DNA from: JANLYQ01 sp031365725
Lineage (GTDB): Bacteria > Actinomycetota > Actinomycetes > JACCUZ01
Assembly (NCBI GenBank): GCA_031365725.1
Contig: JANLYQ010000060.1
Coordinates: 1 to 64,000, forward strand
DNA length: 64,000 nt
Reading direction: 5' to 3'
Under the pieces are notes generated by a model. The model did no database searches. It saw only the letters and a list, made by a program, of their open reading frames with translations, and had not been told where the DNA came from. The position numbers and the translations under genes were made by a program. Below are positions 60,085-64,000 of the stretch, in pieces (position 1 is the stretch's first letter; every line of letters starts with the position of its first letter).

Positions 60085-60210
60085 CCTACTGCGTCGTGGC
60101 GACACTGACGAGTTCGAGGTGTCGGCCGCCGCCGGAGCCGATCGTCATCGGGCACGCCTCTTTGCTGTGACGGCCCAAGGACGGCCCAGCCATTCTCCCC
60201 GAACCTAAAA

Positions 60211-60227
60211 CCGGAGGTCAGCGGCCT
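60211..60227 (-). repeat. Right inner inverted 17-mer of the island
   Basis: Reverse complement matches 56165-56181 with one mismatch. It lies 22 bp inside the right direct repeat; the left copy lies 29 bp inside the left one. Confidence 0.75.
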
Positions 60228-60249
60228 AATTGGGCCATCATGGACTGTT

Positions 60250-60282
60250 CCCGGCTTACAGGCCGACTCGTCCGCCGCCTGT
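60250..60282 (+). repeat. Right 33-bp direct repeat (attR), duplicated rnpB 3' end
   Basis: Exact copy of 56103-56135. The match ends at base 33 on the right (TGTTGCC here, TGTGGCC at the left) and at CCC on the left, defining the crossover segment. It is an isolated RNase P RNA tail, not a second gene. Confidence 0.93.
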
Positions 60283-60341
60283 TGCCTGTGCTCGCCGGAA
60301 TGCGCCAAGGTCCGAAACAGCGCCCCGACCTGCGGATCGGG

Positions 60342-61439
60342 TCAGGTGCAGCGGAACACCGCCCGCCCCTGGGCGGTGCTTGCCTGCTGGACAGCGAGAA
60401 CGTCTCGCATGACATCGAGCACCTCGGCAAGCGGCAGCGGCGCCTTGGACACCCTGAGGTGGGGGTTGGTGACTGCCACGGGATGCCACCAGGCGCCGTC
60501 CACCGTCAGGGTCGGCTCGGGTTCGACCGTGTCGATGGTGACCGGCACCCCTTCTACGGCAAAGCCTTCCTCGGCGACCGGCCGGACCAGGCGGTGCTCG
60601 GGCGGGATGCCGATGGCGTCGAGTGCGACGTGCAGGGCCTCGGCGTGGGCGACGTCAGCCGGGTGCAGCGTGGCCGCGACCCGGATCGAGAACCCGAGAT
60701 CGCGGGCGAGCCGGATGCCGGCCATGGCTTTGGCGTGTGAGCCCGCTCCCCGCTGCCTGTCGTGCAGCTCGGGTCCGGCGGAGTCCAGGCTCACCTGAAG
60801 CGTGATCGCTGTGCGGTCGAGGGACTCCAGCGCAGCCCGCCGAGCGCCTTGATGGAACACCATCGCGTTGGTCAGCAGAGTTACCGGCACCTGGGCCGAG
60901 ACCCGTGCGAGCAGCGGCGCGATGTCCGGATGCAGGAACGGCTCTCCGCCGGTGACCAGCAGTTCGCGCCCACCCTGGGCGACGAACTCGCGGGTCGCGG
61001 TGACGGCCATCTCGACCGGCATCAAGCGAGCGGTCGCCTTCGGGGACGACGCAGCGCAGCAGTAGCCGCAGGAGAGGTTGCAGTGGAAGTTGGAGTACAA
61101 CCACAGGCGGCTGCCCAGCGGCACGGCGGAGCCCTGGGTGAACGCGAGGGAGCCCCGCGGCGGGGCTGGTTTGCCGCGCCGGACGAGCAGTCGCCAGGGC
61201 CCGGAGCCGTCGCCGGCCACGTCGAGGAGGTCGTGACCCGCCAGCCGCGCCCAGGAGGGGAGATCCGCGAGCACCGAGGGCTCCCGGGTGTGCAGCAGCA
61301 GGATCTCGCCGGGCGGGATGCGCCGGATCGCCGAGGTGATCGCGAGCAGCAACCCGCTACCGCAGTCCATGTCACCGCCGTCGAACTCGGCGGCCGGCGA
61401 GGCGAGGGCGCGGTCCTCGCCGCCGACGGTGGGACGCAC
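60342..61439 (-). CDS. Radical SAM protein with N-terminal TusA-like domain
   Basis: A 365-residue fusion from GTG 61439, two bases after the DsrE stop. Residues ~15-90 are TusA-like, FDGGDMDCGSGLLLAITSAIRRIPPGE with Cys26 at the TusA position but followed by Gly, not the usual CPxP. Residues ~112-330 are a radical SAM barrel with the 4Fe-4S Cys triad C120-x3-C124-x2-C127 (SNFHCNLSCGYCC), LLVTGGEPFLHPD and VSLDSAGPELHDRQRG. No C-terminal SPASM Cys cluster is seen. Probable role: sulfur insertion or peptide/cofactor modification fed by the TusA-like domains. Confidence 0.88.
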   Translation of the reverse strand: MRPTVGGEDRALASPAAEFDGGDMDCGSGLLLAITSAIRRIPPGEILLLHTREPSVLADLPSWARLAGHDLLDVAGDGSGPWRLLVRRGKPAPPRGSLAFTQGSAVPLGSRLWLYSNFHCNLSCGYCCAASSPKATARLMPVEMAVTATREFVAQGGRELLVTGGEPFLHPDIAPLLARVSAQVPVTLLTNAMVFHQGARRAALESLDRTAITLQVSLDSAGPELHDRQRGAGSHAKAMAGIRLARDLGFSIRVAATLHPADVAHAEALHVALDAIGIPPEHRLVRPVAEEGFAVEGVPVTIDTVEPEPTLTVDGAWWHPVAVTNPHLRVSKAPLPLAEVLDVMRDVLAVQQASTAQGRAVFRCT

Positions 61440-61441
61440 GG

Positions 61442-61801
61442 TCAGAACGACAACGATGCGGCGCCGTCGGCCAGCAGCGCAACCAGGGTGGCACCCCCTA
61501 CGATCGTCGCCCCCTTGATCAGGTTGTCGGCACCGATGCCGCGCTTCTTGGCGCACGGGCTGCACACCAGGAAACTCCCGCCGGCGTCCACGAAGGACGA
61601 GACCAACTCGGCCATGGGCGCGAACCCGTCCTCGTGCAGCGTGTCGGCTATGCCCTGCTGCGCCAGCCGAGTGCCCTCGGACGAGAGGAAGACGGTGGTC
61701 GTCTGGTTCGAGGCTGCGGCTGCGCCCGCTACCACCATCGCGACACTGGTGCGGTCGGGGTCGTCGACGGAGTGGGTGAGGTTGATGACCAGGCCGTTCA
61801 T
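61442..61801 (-). CDS. DsrE-family sulfur-carrier protein
   Basis: A 119-residue protein. ATG 61801 has AAGGAGA upstream and overlaps the TusA-like stop as ATGA. The fold is DsrE/DsrF-like: MNGLVINLTHSVDDPDRTSVAMVVAGAA, then TTTVFLSSEGTRLA. The C80-x2-C83 pair in FLVCSPCAKKRGI holds the sulfur-carrying Cys of the DsrE2-like group. It would pass persulfide sulfur between TusA-type partners encoded on both sides. Confidence 0.9.
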   Translation of the reverse strand: MNGLVINLTHSVDDPDRTSVAMVVAGAAAASNQTTTVFLSSEGTRLAQQGIADTLHEDGFAPMAELVSSFVDAGGSFLVCSPCAKKRGIGADNLIKGATIVGGATLVALLADGAASLSF

Positions 61802-62139
61802 GGGCGGGTCTCCTTGCTGTGAGAGGTCGCTTCGGGCGGGGTGTTCAGCCGCCATGGGTCGGTGGCCTTCGTCAGGTGCGGGGAGGCGGTGGTCTGCACG
61901 TCGTAGTAGGGCCGCTCATCGGCTCCCAGTCCGCGCGCGAGATATCGGTGCCCCGTCAGGTGACACCAGGCTGGCAGGTCGAGGGGGGCGGCCGGGTCGG
62001 TGGCCACCAGCCGGATGACCGAGCCGGGAGGCAGCGGTCGCAGCCGCCGGGCCAGCACGAGCAGCAGCTCGCCGCACGCTTTGTCCCCACCGTCAACGAT
62101 GACGATGGGCTCGTCATGGTCCCGGGCGGTGCTGGTCAC
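61798..62139 (-). CDS. TusA-like sulfurtransferase
   Basis: A 113-residue protein from GTG 62139, overlapping the DoxD-like stop (GTGA). VIVDGGDKACGELLLVLARRLRPLPPGSVIRLVATDPAA, then LPAWCHLTGHRYLA, is the beta-alpha-beta plan of TusA. Cys22 is at the sulfur-carrying position but in ACGEL, not CPxP. It is clearly paralogous to the N-terminal domain of the radical SAM protein (GGD-x2-CG, L-x-LLL, RR-PPG). Central member of the overlapped operon. Confidence 0.85.
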   Translation of the reverse strand: MTSTARDHDEPIVIVDGGDKACGELLLVLARRLRPLPPGSVIRLVATDPAAPLDLPAWCHLTGHRYLARGLGADERPYYDVQTTASPHLTKATDPWRLNTPPEATSHSKETRP

Positions 62140-63101
62140 GCGTGCAAGGTTTCTCGGGTGCTCGGCTGATGCCTGCTCGAGCCGAGCCGCCCGGCTGTGA
62201 CGCTGCTGACCACCGCGGCGCAGAGGAAGAGCGCGGCGGAGGTGTTGGAGCCGCCGAGCCACACGTCGGTGCGGCTCAGCTGGGCGTACAGGGTGACGGC
62301 CGCAAGAGCAGCGACGACGGCGGCTCCCCACGCGAACTCGCGCCGCCTCAGCGCCGCCGCGAGCAGCATCAGGACCGCGACTGCACCGAGCACGAGGGCG
62401 CCGAGGAGGTTGTAGCTGCCCAGCGACACCGACAGCCCCGTGCCCTCGAGCGTGGTACCCCGAGACGCTAGGAAGTCCTCCCCGGCAGAGCGCGTGACCG
62501 CCCACAGCGCCGTCAGGGCCAGGACCGCTCCCCAGCCCCCCACCAGGCGTCGGGCCGTGTCCGCGCCGCGGCCGGCGATCGACGCGCCGCGCACCGCGTC
62601 CACAGCCGCGACGCTCCCCGCGGCGGTCAGCAGCAGCACCACGTGGATGCCGATGAGCATCCAGTAGGACCACGGCCATTCGCCCGGGGTCCGGGCTACG
62701 GACAGCCCGATGGCGAGCGACTGCGCGACCCCAAGCAGTGCAGCGAGGCGAACCAACGTCCCGGTCAGGAGCAGCACTGCGAGCGCCGTCTCGGCGGCCA
62801 GCACGCCGTAGCCGAAGGGCGTGAAGTGGGGGAGCACGAGATGCTCCACCAGCCAGCTGTAGGGCGGGAACACCGGATGGTCCACGGCGTCCTTCGTGAA
62901 GCGGTACAGCCCGCGATCAGCTGCCTTGCCGAAGTCTGGCGGACGCTTCCAGACCACGTTGAACAGCCACAGCGCTCCGACCAGGATGCGCAGGCCGGCG
63001 AGAGCGACGGCCCCTCCACGCGTGAGGGGGTCGACGGCCGGGCGCAGCAACCAGGAGACGGCGACCTTGAAACTGCTGGACACCCTTGTCACGGTCGCCA
63101 T
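62136..63101 (-). CDS. DoxD/DoxX-like membrane protein (TQO small-subunit type)
   Basis: A 321-residue protein with about eight spans. The N-terminal half has GLRILVGALWLFNVVWKRPPDFGK, then PHFTPFGYGVLAAETALAVLLLTGTLVRLAALLG and PGEWPWSYWMLIGIHVVLLL. This matches the DoxD/DoxX family, which includes the small subunit of thiosulfate:quinone oxidoreductase. The second half adds four spans. Membership next to TusA and DsrE genes supports a sulfur-related redox role. Overlaps both neighbours (13 and 4 bp). Confidence 0.8.
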   Translation of the reverse strand: MATVTRVSSSFKVAVSWLLRPAVDPLTRGGAVALAGLRILVGALWLFNVVWKRPPDFGKAADRGLYRFTKDAVDHPVFPPYSWLVEHLVLPHFTPFGYGVLAAETALAVLLLTGTLVRLAALLGVAQSLAIGLSVARTPGEWPWSYWMLIGIHVVLLLTAAGSVAAVDAVRGASIAGRGADTARRLVGGWGAVLALTALWAVTRSAGEDFLASRGTTLEGTGLSVSLGSYNLLGALVLGAVAVLMLLAAALRRREFAWGAAVVAALAAVTLYAQLSRTDVWLGGSNTSAALFLCAAVVSSVTAGRLGSSRHQPSTRETLHA

Positions 63102-63661
63102 CTCCTCGATCGGCCTGAATCGTGCGCGATGTCGTCTCCCAAAGCAACCCCGTTGCCGGCTGACGATGACCTAGACCGAGCCGAGGTCGCAACCTTCCGG
63201 CGTACAACAGGCGGACGCACCAGGGCAGTGGTGACGACAGCGATGGCCAGAACCCACAAGAAGATGGCCGTGAGATGCGTGTGCAGCGCAGCGCCGTCGT
63301 ACATGGTGACGCCTACGCTGGTCAGCGCGAGTGCTACCAGTCCGAGTGACGCCGGGTGCTGGCGGCGCAGGGCGAGCAGCACGAGAGCGGCCGGGGCGAC
63401 GTACCAGAGCACGCTGAGGGTGCCGAGTGCCCGGATGTCGGCACTGATCGAGTCGGTGCCGGGCAGCAGCGCGACCGTCCGCCGGAAGAACATCGACGCG
63501 CAGTGGAGCGCCAGGCCGGCGAGTCCCAGACCACCGACGAGGGCCTCCGCTGCTGACATCTGCCGGGCTGCTCTGCGCAGCGGGAGGGCGGGTATGACCA
63601 GCCGCACCAGCACGGCCAGCGCCACCACGGCGGCGAGGCTGATGAGGTAGGAGCGGGACAC
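63089..63661 (-). CDS. Polytopic membrane protein, unknown function
   Basis: A 190-residue protein from GTG 63661. About five spans: SYLISLAAVVALAVLVRLVIPAL, EALVGGLGLAGLALHCASMF, LGTLSVLWYVAPAALVLLAL, ASLGLVALALTSVGVTMY and LTAIFLWVLAIAVVTTALV. An Arg/Ser-rich cytoplasmic tail follows. HC in LALHCASM and HTH in ALHTHLTA may bind metal or heme. It overlaps the DoxD-like gene by 13 bp and starts nine bases after the propeller gene, so it is part of the same operon. Confidence 0.75.
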   Translation of the reverse strand: MSRSYLISLAAVVALAVLVRLVIPALPLRRAARQMSAAEALVGGLGLAGLALHCASMFFRRTVALLPGTDSISADIRALGTLSVLWYVAPAALVLLALRRQHPASLGLVALALTSVGVTMYDGAALHTHLTAIFLWVLAIAVVTTALVRPPVVRRKVATSARSRSSSAGNGVALGDDIAHDSGRSRRWRP

Positions 63662-63670
63662 GGCGTCAGG

Positions 63671-64000
63671 CTAACTGTCGGCGATGGCCAGGAGCCGACC
63701 GTCGGTGACGCCGACGATCAGCGCGCCGTCGGCAGTCAAGGCGGGATAGGAGTCGACGGTGGCGCCGGTGTCCAGCTGCCACAGCAGACGACCGGCCCGG
63801 TCGACGCCATAGATGAAACCCTGTCTCGTCCCGACGTACGTGCGATGGTCGACGTCGCTGAGCACTGCCGTCCAGATGCCGATGCTACGTCGCGACGGGC
63901 GACGTTGCGTTCCGGCGAAGCGGAAGATCAGTCGGCCGGTCACCGCATCGAGACCCGTGATCTGGTTGGCGTGGTCCCCGAAGTACACGACACCGTCCGC
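63671..64000 (-). CDS. PQQ-like beta-propeller protein, 5' part beyond the window
   Basis: The last ~110 residues of a protein that continues past the right edge. Blade repeats are visible: ITGLDAVTGRLIFRFAG, GFIYGVDRAGRLLWQLDTGA and a final LTADGALIVGVTDGRLLAIAD. The typical PQQ-like W/F-x-x-T/D-G-A-x-V-x-S-Y-P-A pattern is present. Whether it binds PQQ or carries a signal peptide cannot be seen. First visible gene of the sulfur-type operon. Confidence 0.82.
   Translation of the reverse strand, partial: ADGVVYFGDHANQITGLDAVTGRLIFRFAGTQRRPSRRSIGIWTAVLSDVDHRTYVGTRQGFIYGVDRAGRLLWQLDTGATVDSYPALTADGALIVGVTDGRLLAIADS

Larger units (their letters stand above)
56136..60282. mobile_element. ~4.1-kb genomic island integrated at the 3' end of rnpB
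   Basis: Bounded by the exact 33-bp repeats 56103-56135 and 60250-60282. Contents: an AAA ATPase gene, a TPR-membrane gene, the C-terminal stub of a tyrosine integrase, and an AbiEii-type toxin with its HTH antitoxin. Near-identical inverted 17-mers lie just inside both ends. With its integrase decayed the island should no longer move by itself. tRNA and tmRNA genes are the common targets of such elements; rnpB is rarer. The cargo resembles that of defence islands. Confidence 0.85.

Noticed and set aside
60250..60282. A second RNase P RNA gene
   Set aside because: Only 33 bp match; none of the other conserved cores are present. It fits an att duplication.

Overview
The window is a GC-rich chromosomal stretch of an actinomycete. 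The marker is a type II fatty-acid cluster with its actinobacterial neighbours: a PucR-type regulator (fasR), fabD, fabH, acpP, fabF, accD and a DUF3145 gene. aceE, a DUF3052 gene and ahpE lie nearby, an order familiar from mycobacteria and streptomycetes. Other actinobacterial marks are a class A RNase P RNA, a bifunctional RNase H/phosphatase beside a zinc-ribbon coiled-coil protein, F420-dependent and septum-formation family proteins, and DUF222-type HNH endonuclease remnants. There is one ketosynthase II and one acyl carrier protein, so nothing points to mycolate synthesis. Genus cannot be settled from the sequence alone.

Layout. 1-5.9 kb: the end of an HNH endonuclease, topoisomerase IB, tRNA-Asn and tRNA-Met, and secreted proteins. 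5.9-12.4 kb: a signalling locus with one LuxR-type response regulator, two histidine kinases with complementary defects, a DctP-like binding lipoprotein and a beta-propeller lipoprotein. 12.5-15 kb: secreted proteins. 15-20.4 kb: a cassette of a cNMP-binding protein, an MFS transporter fused to a cNMP-binding domain, a GAF protein and a cytoplasmic subtilase. It converges on a Crp-type regulator translationally coupled to a 58-residue peptide that carries DVEGHRYK three times. 21.6-28.6 kb: FAS II. 28.7-34.3 kb: PHP protein, LAL regulator, small proteins and a pirin. 34.3-39.2 kb: aceE, DUF3052, ahpE and tRNA-Val. 39.3-46.4 kb: a cyclase/propeller/solute-binding fusion and a MacAB-like exporter. 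46.4-55.7 kb: Nif3, zinc ribbon, RNase H and others. 55.7-60.3 kb: rnpB and a ~4.1 kb island bounded by a 33-bp direct repeat of the rnpB 3' end. 60.3-64 kb: a tightly overlapped operon of sulfur-transfer type (DoxD-like, TusA-like, DsrE, TusA-radical SAM).

The strongest candidates for undescribed biology are: (i) the cNMP/subtilase/repeat-peptide locus, with a Crp-like palindrome just upstream of the peptide gene; (ii) the pair of half-defective kinases that may work only together; (iii) the rnpB-integrated island carrying an AAA ATPase/TPR-membrane pair and an HTH-AbiEii toxin-antitoxin pair; (iv) the TusA/DsrE/radical-SAM operon; and (v) the cyclase-propeller-binding-protein fusion, which could supply the cyclic nucleotide read by three cNMP-binding proteins here. 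All functions are inferred from reading sequence; no database search was run.
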